A stretch of 22,407 nt of DNA from Phoenicibacter congonensis. Lineage in GTDB: Bacteria; Actinomycetota; Coriobacteriia; Coriobacteriales; Eggerthellaceae. The stretch spans positions 1 through 22,407 of the forward strand of contig JAUMVS010000011.1 of assembly GCA_030530045.1 (NCBI GenBank), in the 5' to 3' direction. Every line of letters starts with the position of its first letter. The first letter of the stretch is position 1. The translations under genes were made by a program, and so were the position numbers. The notes beneath the pieces were generated by a model. That model had not been told where the DNA came from. It ran no database searches and saw only the letters and a list, made by a program, of their open reading frames with translations. Shown here piece by piece: positions 14,217 through 21,325 of this stretch.

Positions 14217-15794
14217 ATGCCAGCAAAAATTCTTGTTACTGAAGTTATCGCTCCGGAAGGTCTCGCAGCTCTTGAAGCTCGCGGCTACGAAGTCGATGTG
14301 AAACTGAATTTGAGCGACTCGACGCTCCGCGCAATCATTGGCGACTACGATGCACTCATTGTTCGAAGCGCCACAAACGTTGACAAAGCCCTGCTCGAAG
14401 CGGGCAAGAATTTGAAGGTCGTTGGCCGTGCTGGTGTTACTTGCGACAACATCGACATCGAGGCAGCTAATGCGCTCGACATCATTGTTTGCAACGCCCC
14501 AACATCAAACATAGTTTCAGCTGCTGAGCACACGTTTGCTTTAATTCTTGCGTGTGCTCGGAGAGTTCCACAGGCTAATCAGTCGATGCACGCTGGCAAT
14601 TGGAATCGCGAGCAATTCAAAGGCGTTGAGCTCTATGGCAAAACACTTGCGCTTTTCGGCCTTGGACGCGTTGGTGGTGCAGTGGCAGAACGCGCAACTG
14701 CATTCGGCATGCGTGTGCTGGCCTATGACCCCTACTGCAACCCTGAGCGTGCAACTTCTTTGGGCGTAAAACTCATCAACGACCTCGATGTTATTCTTGA
14801 GCAGGCCGATTTCATTTCGGTGCACCTGCCTGTAACAAGCACTACTGAAAACATGTTTGGTCCAGAAGAGTTCGCAAAGATGAAGACTGGTGTCATTTTC
14901 GTAAACACTTCTCGTCCTGCAATTCTTGATTTGAATTCTCTCGCCGACTTTGTGGCTGCAAGAAAAATTGCAAGCTGCGGCGTTGATGTGTTTGATGATG
15001 AGCCTTGCTACAACTCACCTTTGCATTCTCTTCCAAATGCAATCATCACGCCTCACATTTCTGCTTTGACAGAAGAAGCCCAGGTGCGAAGCGGTGTGCA
15101 AATTGCCGATTACGTTTGGGCAGGTCTTGAGGGCTCGCTCGTTCCAACGGCGCTCACTGCCACTGGTTCAGCAGGCGAGATGTCTCGCCACATTGCTCCT
15201 TTCGTTCCTGCTGCAAACATGCTCGGTCGCATGGTGAGCCAAATCAAAGGTTCGGTCCCACGCATTGTCAAAGTGAAAATGATGGGTAACCTGGCAGAAC
15301 TCGATCCAACGGTTCTTGTGACAAGCGTTTTGGAAGGCCTTCTGTCTTCTAATTACACGCAATGCTCCACAATGCTCGAGGCAAAACGTTATGCTGAGCG
15401 TCACGGTGTTGACATCGATTGTTCTGGCACCGATGTAGCAGGAGAATATGCTGCAGGAATTGAAATCGTAGCTGACGACATTTGCATTTCTTCAACTGTT
15501 TTCGGTTCTGAAAAACTACCTCGCATCACATCAATTCTTGATTACAAAATCGACGTTGCGCCAACAAAACATTCGCTCATTTTTGAATATGAAGATATGC
15601 CTGGCGTTTGCGGCATCATCGGCACTGTTCTTGGCAACCACGGCATCAACATTTCAACGATGCAAATCGCAAATTCCGACGATGGCACAAAAGCTCTTGT
15701 TTATGTAAACGTTGGCAAAGAAGTTAGCGACGAGATCATAGAAGAATTCCACGAGGCAATCAACCTCAAATACCTCTTCAGAATTTCGCTTTAG
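14217..15794 (+). CDS. serA: D-3-phosphoglycerate dehydrogenase with ACT domain
   Basis: This enzyme oxidises 3-phosphoglycerate with NAD+, the first step of serine synthesis. At 525 residues it is the long form: catalytic and NAD domains (about 1-315, GLGRVG at 148-153), an intervening allosteric domain (about 320-450) and a C-terminal ACT domain (about 455-525) that in relatives binds serine for feedback control. The catalytic residues are Arg233, Glu262 and His280. The surroundings differ from the usual forms: NTSRPAILD replaces the common NxARGGIxD and TPHISALTEEAQ replaces TPHxGASTxEAQ. AGGGGA serves ATG 14217. A strong terminator follows. Confidence 0.95.
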   Translation: MPAKILVTEVIAPEGLAALEARGYEVDVKLNLSDSTLRAIIGDYDALIVRSATNVDKALLEAGKNLKVVGRAGVTCDNIDIEAANALDIIVCNAPTSNIVSAAEHTFALILACARRVPQANQSMHAGNWNREQFKGVELYGKTLALFGLGRVGGAVAERATAFGMRVLAYDPYCNPERATSLGVKLINDLDVILEQADFISVHLPVTSTTENMFGPEEFAKMKTGVIFVNTSRPAILDLNSLADFVAARKIASCGVDVFDDEPCYNSPLHSLPNAIITPHISALTEEAQVRSGVQIADYVWAGLEGSLVPTALTATGSAGEMSRHIAPFVPAANMLGRMVSQIKGSVPRIVKVKMMGNLAELDPTVLVTSVLEGLLSSNYTQCSTMLEAKRYAERHGVDIDCSGTDVAGEYAAGIEIVADDICISSTVFGSEKLPRITSILDYKIDVAPTKHSLIFEYEDMPGVCGIIGTVLGNHGINISTMQIANSDDGTKALVYVNVGKEVSDEIIEEFHEAINLKYLFRISL

Positions 15795-15820
15795 GCTGCT
15801 TGTTAATCAAATAAACACGA

Positions 15821-15850
15821 ATAAAGGGCGCTCATTGCAGCGCCCTTTAT
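15821..15850 (+). terminator. Rho-independent terminator after serA
   Basis: A perfect 12-bp stem (ATAAAGGGCGCT with AGCGCCCTTTAT) closes a six-base loop, and the 3' arm ends in a T-rich stretch. It closes the serC-serA unit 26 bases past the stop. Being symmetric in A/T flanks, it could also act on the other strand, although no - strand gene lies there. Confidence 0.88.
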
Positions 15851-15926
15851 TTATGCCCATTTTGCCAGCCAATTCCGCATTAAAACACGCGGTGTATAAC
15901 TTTCTTTAATCATTTTTTGCCAAACG

Positions 15927-15955
15927 TTCACCTTGCCTTTTTGTGCTTTAATAAT
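15927..15955 (+). promoter_or_regulatory. Candidate promoter of the metal ATPase unit
   Basis: TTCACC (15927-15932) and AATAAT (15950-15955) are exactly 17 bases apart. Transcription would begin near 15962, giving a 50-base leader that contains the inverted repeat at 15971-15992. The strong terminator upstream makes a local promoter necessary. Confidence 0.4.
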
Positions 15956-15970
15956 TTCAATGATGTTCAC

Positions 15971-15994
15971 GTTAGCTCTATCTCGAGTTAACTC
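15971..15994 (+). promoter_or_regulatory. Candidate operator in the metal ATPase leader
   Basis: GTTAGCTC (15971-15978) is the inverse of GAGTTAAC (15985-15992) with one mismatch and a six-base spacer. The right half is itself part of the perfect palindrome GAGTTAACTC (15985-15994). It lies between the likely transcription start and the ribosome site, where a repressor would block the unit. No metalloregulator gene is in the window. Confidence 0.35.
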
Positions 15995-16011
15995 ACAGAA
16001 AGGATTTCAAG

Positions 16012-16353
16012 ATGTCATTCTCTGTATCAAAAGCATGGTGCTTTGTTGGTGGTTTAGCTGCAGCTGCAGTAGTTGGTGGTCTTTCTAAGGCTCAATGTGT
16101 TCGTAACGGCGTTGTTCGTGCAACTGCTCAAGGCATGATTATCAAAGACAACGTTTCTGAAAAAGTTCAGTCAATCAAAGACGAGGCAGAAGACATCACT
16201 GCCGATGCTCGCGCAGAAGCTCAGAAAATCGCTGAAGAAGCTGAGCTCAAAGCTGAAATCGAAAAGCGCGTTCGTGCAGAAGTTGAAAAAGAGCTCGCAA
16301 AAGCTGAGGAAAAAGCTACAAAACCTGCAAGAGCCACAAAAGCTGCTAAATAG
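16012..16353 (+). CDS. Small TM/coiled-coil partner of P-type ATPase (PacL-like / DUF6110-like)
   Basis: This 113-residue protein has one Gly/Ala-rich membrane segment (about 10-26), a short basic stretch with a conserved-looking QGMIIKDNVSEKV block, and a long Ala/Glu/Lys helix (about 50-102), ending in a basic Ala/Lys tail. Small proteins of this build (DUF1490 'PacL' in mycobacteria, DUF6110-type in other phyla) are encoded directly before CtpC-like P1B-ATPases. PacL1 of Mycobacterium tuberculosis assembles the zinc exporter CtpC into membrane platforms. Family membership here is inferred from build and position. The Asp/His metal-binding tail motif of PacL1 is missing; the only Cys residues are 10 and 29. 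AGAAAGGA serves the ATG. The ATPase gene follows 13 bases later. Confidence 0.7.
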   Translation: MSFSVSKAWCFVGGLAAAAVVGGLSKAQCVRNGVVRATAQGMIIKDNVSEKVQSIKDEAEDITADARAEAQKIAEEAELKAEIEKRVRAEVEKELAKAEEKATKPARATKAAK

Positions 16354-16366
16354 CTTTTAGTTTTTC

Positions 16367-18463
16367 ATGTATTACAAAATTGTTCATGACAAGCCAGGCA
16401 GGCTTCGTCTTCGCGTGGGCAAATGGATTTTTGATGACCCTCGCGCCCGCGGAATAGCCGGAGAAATTAAGTCAATCCCTGGAGTTGACAGGGTTGTTGT
16501 GCGAACCGCAAATGGTTCAATTCTCGCGGAGTATTCCCAAGACTCAGCTGATGCAATTCGCCAAGACATTTTGAGCTACGTTGACTCAATTAGTGTTGCA
16601 GAGCTGCCTGAAGTTGAAGAAGATGTTGAGTATGACTTGGCAACACTTGATAACAAATTTGTTTTTGACCTTGCGCGAACTTTCATAATTCGCGGGTTTA
16701 AAACGTTCTTTTTGCCGCTCAAGATTCGCATGATTTGGACGGCATTTAACATGCTTCGCTACATCAAAGATGCCGTCAAAGTTTTGGCGGAAGGCCGCCT
16801 TGGCGTTGAAGTTCTCGATGCGACAGCAATCACGACTTCAATGCTCACAGGTCACGCATCAACTGCGGCGCAGGTCATGTTCTTGTTGAAGATTTCCGAC
16901 ATTCTTGCCGACTACACGCAGGCAAGAACAAGAAATGCTCTTCGCCAAAACCTTTCAATTTGCGCTGAAAAAGTGTGGGTTGTCACAAGCAAAGGCCAAG
17001 AAATTGAGGTGCCAATTGCTGAGGTTAACATTGGCGACAAGGTTTGCGTGCGCTGCGGCAGTGTAATTCCAATCGACGGCGTGATTGCTGACGGTGATGC
17101 AGAAATTAACGAAGCTTCAATGACAGGCGAGAGCGATCTTGCCTCCAAGACAGTGGGGGATGTTGTTCATGCAGGAACTGTAGTTGAGCAAGGCTTGATT
17201 GTCGTTGAGACAACTGCTAAAGTTGGGCAGTCGAGAATTGATTCCATTGTTGACATGGTTGAGAATTCTCAAGAGTCGAAATCGCTCACTCAAAGCAAAG
17301 CTGAGAAGCTCGCCGATAAAGTTGTGCCCCTGTCGCTTGGTTTGTTCCTTGCCGATTTACTTGTCACTCGAAACATTCAGCGTGCGCTGAGCGTTTTGAT
17401 GGTTGATTATTCTTGTGCAATCAAGCTTTCGCTGCCAATCGCAGTGATGAGCGCGATGCGCGAGGCGACAAACCACAACATCGTTGCAAAAGGCGGCAAG
17501 TTCCTTGAGTCGTTTGCAGCAGCCGACACAATCCTTTTTGATAAAACTGGCACTCTCACAAATGCAAAACCGCAGGTACACAGCGTTGTTTCCTTTGGTG
17601 AGAGAAGTGAAAGCCAGATTCTAAAGATTGCTGCTTGCCTCGAGGAGCATTACCCTCATTCAATGGCTCGCGCAATTTGTCGCGCAGCTGAAGAGCAGCG
17701 CTTGGGTCACAAACGAGAGCTTCATTCCGAGGTTGAATACATCGTTGCCCACGGAATTGCTTCCACTGTGAATGGCAAGAGAGTTGTTTTGGGCAGCGCT
17801 CATTTTGTGTTCGATGACGAAGGCGTCAAGAAACCTCGCGGCATGAAGTCAAAGATTGATGCTAAAAACGAGGCTGGATCAGTTGTTTTTATGGCAATTG
17901 ATGGCAAGCTCGAAGGCGCAATCATCGTTGAAGACCCTGTTCGCGAAGAGGCAAAAGAAGTCATCGAAGGCTTACGTCGCGAGGGCTTTACAAACATTGT
18001 GATGCTCACTGGCGACAGCGATAACTGCGCTAAGAAAGTTGCAGAAGAACTCCAGCTTGATGGCTATTTCTCACAAGTTCTTCCAGAAGAAAAAGCATCC
18101 TATGTAAATAAGATGAAAGAGGAGGGTCATGTCGTTGCGTTTGTGGGTGACGGCATTAACGACTCGCCAGCGCTAGCAAGTGCCGATGTTTCAATTGCGA
18201 TGAGCGATGCAAGCGACATCGCAAGAAGCGTTGCCGATGTTAGCGTGCTTGACCCAAGTTTGAGTCCACTGATTGTTCTGAAAAAACTCTCGAAGGGTTT
18301 GACAAGAAGAATTGCTGGGTCCTATGACTTCATTATCAAGTTCAACACGACTTTGATTTTGCTTGGTCTTGCAGGAGTTCTCACTCCAGAAGCCGCAGCT
18401 ACGTTGCATAATTTGTCGACGATTGCGCTTTCCGCAAGCAACACAAGACCGCTTTTGAAATAA
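16367..18463 (+). CDS. Heavy-metal P1B-type ATPase, CtpC-like
   Basis: This 698-residue metal exporter couples ATP hydrolysis to transport. The N-terminus (about 1-75) has an HMA-like fold with GRLRLRVG and IPGVDRVVV but no CxxC metal site. Next come membrane helices, the actuator motif TGES (253-256), and a metal-site helix with SCAIKLS, where Cys350 stands without the usual CPx proline. The phosphorylated Asp392 is in DKTGTLT, followed by an HYPHSMA block in place of the common SEHPLA, and the hinge GDGIND (594-599). The SC-x-x-K-x-S helix and CxxC-less N-terminus resemble the CtpC group (Mn/Zn export in mycobacteria); the metal here cannot be read from sequence. No Shine-Dalgarno precedes ATG 16367, so translation is probably coupled to the small upstream gene. 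Confidence 0.9.
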   Translation: MYYKIVHDKPGRLRLRVGKWIFDDPRARGIAGEIKSIPGVDRVVVRTANGSILAEYSQDSADAIRQDILSYVDSISVAELPEVEEDVEYDLATLDNKFVFDLARTFIIRGFKTFFLPLKIRMIWTAFNMLRYIKDAVKVLAEGRLGVEVLDATAITTSMLTGHASTAAQVMFLLKISDILADYTQARTRNALRQNLSICAEKVWVVTSKGQEIEVPIAEVNIGDKVCVRCGSVIPIDGVIADGDAEINEASMTGESDLASKTVGDVVHAGTVVEQGLIVVETTAKVGQSRIDSIVDMVENSQESKSLTQSKAEKLADKVVPLSLGLFLADLLVTRNIQRALSVLMVDYSCAIKLSLPIAVMSAMREATNHNIVAKGGKFLESFAAADTILFDKTGTLTNAKPQVHSVVSFGERSESQILKIAACLEEHYPHSMARAICRAAEEQRLGHKRELHSEVEYIVAHGIASTVNGKRVVLGSAHFVFDDEGVKKPRGMKSKIDAKNEAGSVVFMAIDGKLEGAIIVEDPVREEAKEVIEGLRREGFTNIVMLTGDSDNCAKKVAEELQLDGYFSQVLPEEKASYVNKMKEEGHVVAFVGDGINDSPALASADVSIAMSDASDIARSVADVSVLDPSLSPLIVLKKLSKGLTRRIAGSYDFIIKFNTTLILLGLAGVLTPEAAATLHNLSTIALSASNTRPLLK

Positions 18464-18489
18464 AAGCATCTCAAACCAAAGAGTTCATG

Positions 18490-18522
18490 AATGCGTCCTG
18501 TCAAAAGCAGGACGCATTTTTA
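18490..18522 (+). terminator. Rho-independent terminator after the metal ATPase
   Basis: A perfect 11-bp stem (AATGCGTCCTG with CAGGACGCATT) closes the seven-base loop TCAAAAG and is followed by a T-tract. It ends the PacL-like/ATPase unit 26 bases past the stop. Confidence 0.92.
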
Positions 18523-18530
18523 TTCTCTAG

Positions 18531-18721
18531 GCTAAAAAATAAAAGGGCAATCACTCAGCCTTGTTACAGTCTTTTAGTTTTCTAGCCCTTTTCTCTCGTT
18601 CCGTTCTCGGACACTGTAGCGCAGCATTTACCTTGAGCAATTTTGAGACACAAGGTGCGCGATTTGATCACTTTACTACGGTAGAATTTAGGCTTGTTAA
18701 ATTTTGGTTAAAGGGGGATTT
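18531..18721 (+). promoter_or_regulatory. Leader/promoter region of the alsT-type gene
   Basis: This 191-base gap holds AAAAGGGC (18541-18548) facing GCCCTTTT (18585-18592) across 36 bases, and ACCTTG (18630-18635) facing CAAGGT (18651-18656) across 15 bases. TAGAAT (18682-18687) is the best -10 candidate but its -35 is poor. I looked for a glycine riboswitch, common before alsT genes, and saw no matching core motifs. Confidence 0.35.
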
Positions 18722-20233
18722 ATGGATTTTAAAGCATTGCTAATCCAGGTCACCGGCGACTTTGACACTTGGATGTACACATATGTCCTTCTGCTGCTTC
18801 TTGTCGCTGTTGGCGTCTATTTTACATTCAGAACAAAGTTTGTTCAGATTCGCTACATTGGCGACATGTTCCGCCAGGTTACCGAGAAAAAACACGTTGA
18901 GGGTGAAAGCTCAATTTCATCGTTTCAGGCGCTGATGGTTTCCACTGCCAGCCGTGTTGGAACTGGTAACATCGCTGGCGTTGCAAGTGCGATTGCAGGC
19001 GTTGTTGGTGCAGGTGCGACTGGTGGCGCTGGCGCGATTTTCTGGATGTGGGCGATGGCGCTTGTGGGTGCGGCTTCGGCTTTCATTGAGTCAACTTGCG
19101 CTCAAATTTGGAAGGTAAAAGATGGCGACGGTGGTTTCCGCGGTGGCCCTGCATACTACATCGAGCAGGCTCTTCACAGCAGAAAGCTCGGCGTGCTTTT
19201 CTCAATCCTGCTCATTTTGTGCTTCGCTTTTGGCTTTAATGGCCTCCAGGCTTTTAACGCATGCTCTTCGCTTGAATACTATATGCCTGATTACCAAACA
19301 AACGGCGGCGCAATGGTTGTGGGTCTCATTCTCGTGCTCATGACAGCTGCCGTAATTTTTGGTGGTGCAAAGCGCATCAGCGTTATCACCTCGCTCGTTG
19401 TTCCAATTATGGCTTTTGCCTACATCGCAATTGCAATTTGGACAACAATCATCAATGCTGCCTATCTTCCTCAAATGTTCCACGCAATTTTCTCTGCTGC
19501 ATTTGACTGGCAAGCAATTTTTGGTGGCTTTACCGGCAGTGTAATCATGCTCGGCATCAAGCGTGGTCTTTACTCAAATGAGGCTGGCATGGGTTCAGCT
19601 CCAAACGCTGCTGCTACAGCTTCTGTTTCGCACCCTGTCAAGCAGGGCCTCGTACAGAGCCTCTCGGTTTACATCGACACTCTGCTCATTTGCACTTGTT
19701 CGGCAGTTATGGTTTGTTTGTTCTTGGTTCAAGACCCAGAAACTGCGCTTCAATTTAAGGGCATTCCGCTGGTACAGCAGGCAGTTCAAAACTCAGTAGG
19801 AGTCGCAGGCATCCACTTCATCACGTTTGCGATTTTTGCGTTTGCCTACTCATCACTTATCGGCAACTATTTCTATGCCGAAACAAACTTCAAGTTCATC
19901 ACAAAGAACAAAACCGCGCTCGTAATTTTCCGCTTCGCATGCTTGGGCGCAATCCTTCTCGGCGCTATCAACAGCTTCGATTTGGCTTGGAACCTCGCCG
20001 ACATCTTCATGGGCTTCATGGCAATCATGAACCTCATCGTAATTCTCATCATCGGCAAATGGGCACTGCTCGCTCTCAAAGATTACGAGAAGCAGAAGAA
20101 GGAAGGCAAAGACCCAGTGTTCCTTGCATCTTCCATCCCCGGTTTGCCTGAGTGCGAGTGCTGGAAAGAAGAAGACATTCCAGATCTTGGTCACCCAGTG
20201 AAGGACTTCATCGTCGAGCCACTCATGAAATAA
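18722..20233 (+). CDS. Sodium:alanine/glycine symporter, AlsT type (AGCS family)
   Basis: This 503-residue, multi-helix protein imports alanine or glycine with sodium. Family blocks include TASRVGTGNIAGVASAI near residue 80 and the family-typical GGFRGGPAYYIEQ near 140. SNEAGMGSAPNAAATA in the middle and NYFYAETNFKF toward the end also fit. The C-terminus is a charged cytoplasmic tail. I chose ATG 18722: AAAGGGGGA ends three bases before it, while the in-frame TTG 18 bases upstream would overlap the site. The gene stands alone between two terminators, so it is a single-gene transcript. Substrate preference (alanine, glycine or glutamine) is not settled by sequence. Confidence 0.93.
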   Translation: MDFKALLIQVTGDFDTWMYTYVLLLLLVAVGVYFTFRTKFVQIRYIGDMFRQVTEKKHVEGESSISSFQALMVSTASRVGTGNIAGVASAIAGVVGAGATGGAGAIFWMWAMALVGAASAFIESTCAQIWKVKDGDGGFRGGPAYYIEQALHSRKLGVLFSILLILCFAFGFNGLQAFNACSSLEYYMPDYQTNGGAMVVGLILVLMTAAVIFGGAKRISVITSLVVPIMAFAYIAIAIWTTIINAAYLPQMFHAIFSAAFDWQAIFGGFTGSVIMLGIKRGLYSNEAGMGSAPNAAATASVSHPVKQGLVQSLSVYIDTLLICTCSAVMVCLFLVQDPETALQFKGIPLVQQAVQNSVGVAGIHFITFAIFAFAYSSLIGNYFYAETNFKFITKNKTALVIFRFACLGAILLGAINSFDLAWNLADIFMGFMAIMNLIVILIIGKWALLALKDYEKQKKEGKDPVFLASSIPGLPECECWKEEDIPDLGHPVKDFIVEPLMK

Positions 20234-20262
20234 GAGCCGATCGCTCAACTTCATCAATCTTC

Positions 20263-20290
20263 AAGAGGTCGCACACGCGGCCTCTTTTTT
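20263..20290 (+). terminator. Rho-independent terminator after the alsT-type gene
   Basis: AAGAGGTCGC pairs with GCGGCCTCTT (ten pairs, one G-T) around the tetraloop ACAC, followed by a six-T run (20285-20290). Confidence 0.93.
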
Positions 20291-20513
20291 ATTTTCGTCG
20301 CCCTCGCGCCCCGCCGGAAAACATCGAAAATCGCACGCCCCGCCGCGCACAAACGCTCTCTCTTGCACTTTTTTTCACGCCCCGCTGCCGCGCCCTGCTC
20401 CGCATTTTAAAACACTTGTTGCACTCTCGCATCTTAGCTCTGACCAGGGACTCTAGTGTGCAAAATGTCGCCCTTTAGCTGCGGCGTCGCCCAAGCAAAA
20501 AAGTGGGGGATTT
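20291..20513. other. Gene-free GC-rich spacer with repeated CGCCCCGC octamer
   Basis: No credible coding frame is seen here. The octamer CGCCCCGC occurs at 20307-20314, 20336-20343 and 20378-20385, the first two extended to CGCCCCGCCG, with a one-base variant at 20391-20398. Composition is unlike the surrounding genes, with C-rich and T-rich blocks alternating. TTGCAC occurs at 20363-20368 and 20419-20424, and its inverse GTGCAA at 20458-20463. I do not recognise an RNA family. It may be a degraded gene, an unknown RNA or a regulatory platform. Confidence 0.4.
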
Positions 20514-20549
20514 ATGATTAAAAACATTTTTAATCGTTTAGGAATTTGA
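20514..20549 (+). CDS. Possible 11-codon ORF (MIKNIFNRLGI)
   Basis: ATG at 20514 is preceded by GTGGGGGA and a three-base TTT spacer, the same 12-base GGGGGATTTATG context that starts the alsT-type gene at 18722. It runs 11 codons to TGA at 20547-20549. The peptide would be basic and amphipathic. The frame overlaps the palindrome at 20516-20535, so part of its sequence is fixed by that symmetry. No promoter upstream of it is convincing, and the extended -10 lies downstream. It could be a leader peptide or chance. Confidence 0.25.
   Translation: MIKNIFNRLGI
20516..20535. promoter_or_regulatory. 20-bp palindrome, candidate operator of the ABC operon
   Basis: GATTAAAAA (20516-20524) and TTTTTAATC (20527-20535) are perfect inverse copies around CA. 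A two-base centre is too tight for an RNA hairpin loop, so a dimeric DNA-binding repressor or activator is the likelier user. It ends 25 bases before the extended -10 at 20560, where an activator or -35-blocking repressor would sit. Confidence 0.5.
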
Positions 20550-20559
20550 GTTGTCTATG

Positions 20560-20568
20560 TGTTACAAT
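20560..20568 (+). promoter_or_regulatory. Extended -10 promoter of the ABC transporter genes
   Basis: TGT-TACAAT fits an extended -10 element (TGn followed by a TATAAT-like hexamer). The -35 is poor, as is usual for this promoter class. Transcription would start near 20575, giving a 30-base leader with AAGGA at 20594-20598. Confidence 0.5.
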
Positions 20569-20604
20569 CGTTAGCATTCGTTAACTGGATAGTAAGGATT
20601 GGTA

Positions 20605-21309
20605 ATGGCTGAATTTCTGAAAGTTGAGTCTCTTGAGAAGTCGTATGGTCAAGACGATGCGCGCGTTAAAGTTCTGCGCGACATTTCTCTTTCTGTAGGA
20701 AAAGGCGAGTTCTGCGTTTTGCTTGGACCTTCTGGCTCGGGCAAATCGACGTTTCTAAACATTATTGGTGGCATGGAGACGTGCGACGCTGGGCAAATCG
20801 TCGTTAACGGCAAAGACATTACCGCCATGAAAGATAAAAAGCTCGATGAATATCGTCGAGAGGAACTGGGTTTTATCTTTCAGTTCTACAATCTTGTGCC
20901 CGATTTGACAATTCGCGAGAACATCGAGGTCACAAGGCACATTTCAAAACACCCGCTTGACATCGATGAACTCTTGAAAGACCTTGGGCTTTGGGAGCAT
21001 CGTTTGAAGTTCCCAAACCAGGTTTCAGGTGGTCAGCAGCAGCGTTGCGCGATCGGGCGTGCGCTGGTGAAAAATCCAAACCTGCTTTTGTGTGACGAGC
21101 CAACAGGTGCGCTCGACTATTCAACCTCGAAAGAAATTCTTGAGCTTCTTGAGAAGGTTAACAAGGCCTATGGCACAACGATTCTTGTTGTCACTCACAA
21201 CGAAGCGATTGCGGAAATGGCAAACAGAATTTTGAGGCTGCATGACGGCAAACTCGTCGAAAACACAGTGGTTGAAAATCCAAAGACTGAAGCAGAAGTA
21301 ACCTGGTAG
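20605..21309 (+). CDS. ABC transporter ATP-binding protein (LolD/MacB-type)
   Basis: This 234-residue ATPase powers an FtsX-like permease encoded next. Walker A is GPSGSGKST (41-49), the Q-loop is IFQFYNLVP (91-99), the signature is SGGQQQR (141-147), Walker B is LLLCDEP (160-166), the D-loop is GALD (168-171) and the switch His is His198. FQFYNLVP and the LDEYRREELGFIFQ block are typical of the LolD/MacB/BceA group, which drives lipoprotein, peptide or antibiotic-related mechanotransmission, not nutrient import. ATG 20605 is chosen over TTG 20599 because AAGGA ends six bases before the ATG and abuts the TTG. The permease starts 16 bases after the stop. Confidence 0.93.
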   Translation: MAEFLKVESLEKSYGQDDARVKVLRDISLSVGKGEFCVLLGPSGSGKSTFLNIIGGMETCDAGQIVVNGKDITAMKDKKLDEYRREELGFIFQFYNLVPDLTIRENIEVTRHISKHPLDIDELLKDLGLWEHRLKFPNQVSGGQQQRCAIGRALVKNPNLLLCDEPTGALDYSTSKEILELLEKVNKAYGTTILVVTHNEAIAEMANRILRLHDGKLVENTVVENPKTEAEVTW

Positions 21310-21325
21310 GCGAGGTTTTTTGAAA

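Noticed and set aside
18531..18721. Glycine riboswitch before the alsT-type gene
   Set aside because: The conserved aptamer core motifs were not found on the + strand; the inverted repeats there do not match the fold.
20298..20400. CRISPR-like repeat array
   Set aside because: The repeat unit is only eight to ten bases, spacing is irregular (29 and 42 bases) and no cas gene is near.
20152..20478. 108-codon + strand frame crossing the end of the alsT-type gene and its terminator
   Set aside because: It starts inside the alsT-type gene in another frame, reads through a strong terminator and gives an Arg-rich translation typical of GC-rich noncoding DNA.
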